Assembly: GCF_000011365.1 (NCBI RefSeq)
Contig: NC_004463.1
Coordinates: 8,108,001-8,172,000, forward strand
Length of the DNA stretch: 64,000 nt
From: Bradyrhizobium diazoefficiens USDA 110
Lineage (GTDB): Bacteria > Pseudomonadota > Alphaproteobacteria > Rhizobiales > Xanthobacteraceae
Reading direction: 5' to 3'
The position numbers were made by a program, and so were the translations under genes. Position 1 is the first letter of the stretch, and every line of letters begins with the position of its first letter. The notes under the pieces are model-generated. The model worked only from the letters and a program-made list of their open reading frames with translations, had not been told where the DNA came from and ran no database searches. Below, piece by piece: positions 63,911 through 64,000 of this stretch.

Positions 63911-64000
63911 TCACCCCACGCTCGCCGTCACCACGGCCATCACCGACAGCAGCAGCACGATGGTCACGAGCTGGAGCGAGGCGACCGGCTGGGTGCGCCA
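63911..64000 (-). CDS. C-terminal end of a membrane protein (partial)
   Basis: The last 29 codons of a minus-strand gene, running off the right edge. They read WRTQPVASLQLVTIVLLLSV ... MAVVTASVG: one hydrophobic helix ending at the C-terminus. Family not recognisable from this piece. Confidence 0.55.
   Translation of the reverse strand, partial: WRTQPVASLQLVTIVLLLSVMAVVTASVG

Overview
The window looks like a piece of the main chromosome of a Bradyrhizobium-type alphaproteobacterium (Nitrobacteraceae, Hyphomicrobiales). The basis is the high G+C content, a tRNA-His that has A73 and no encoded G-1 (the alphaproteobacterial form), a phasin, two Omp25-type small beta-barrel porins, IsdG-type heme degradation, and many intergenic palindromic repeats of the kind that litter Bradyrhizobium genomes. 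Most genes are core metabolism or housekeeping. No plasmid, integrase, CRISPR array or complete insertion sequence is visible.

Layout. 1-10.2 kb: pyrimidine/arginine precursor synthesis (carA, carB, 4.4 kb apart) with greA; between carA and carB lie a cupin, a Dps-like ferritin, a methyltransferase, an odd tRNA-Cys-like gene and a divergent ArsR/MFS-exporter pair with two clear operators. 10.5-14.5 kb: an Lrp/AsnC regulator divergent from trxB, a LysR regulator, a candidate small RNA, and a DapA-family gene preceded by a possible lysine-codon attenuator. 14.5-18.6 kb: several small proteins, an orphan ParA ATPase and an AEC permease. 18.7-21.4 kb: tenA, then a scrambled tract in which phage gene fragments and a 201-bp copy of part of tenA sit between copies of a 68-bp palindrome. 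21.5-27 kb: a membrane protein, tRNA-His, a phasin and a 1171-residue PAS histidine kinase with a degraded G2 box. 27-34 kb: a broken FAD monooxygenase, a thiolase, and serA-serC (phosphorylated serine pathway). 34-44.2 kb: GNAT, GST, two porins, an Fsr-type exporter, glmM, an FMN 2-hydroxyacid dehydrogenase, two tandem exported paralogs, and aroE. 44.3-49 kb: the remains of a SulP STAS domain, an EF-G-like GTPase, a DUF992 protein and an aspartate aminotransferase. 49.5-64 kb: glutathione transferases, small membrane proteins, an aldo/keto reductase, an IsdG-like heme monooxygenase, a DUF1800/DUF1501 pair, a TSUP permease, a LysR regulator, two small proteins behind a CRP-like site, and a uvrB with long extensions at both ends.

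How the genes work together. serA and serC catalyse the first two steps of serine synthesis and lie together on the minus strand. carA and carB make the two subunits of one enzyme. DUF1800 and DUF1501 overlap by a stop/start and probably act together. The TSUP permease overlaps a 76-residue protein in the same way. The most unusual observations are regulatory or structural: the leaders of carB and of the dapA-like gene, each holding an intrinsic terminator and a short open frame; the tRNA-like gene with a six-base anticodon loop; and the palindrome-bounded fragment array beside tenA. All functional calls rest on reading the sequence by eye; no database search was run.
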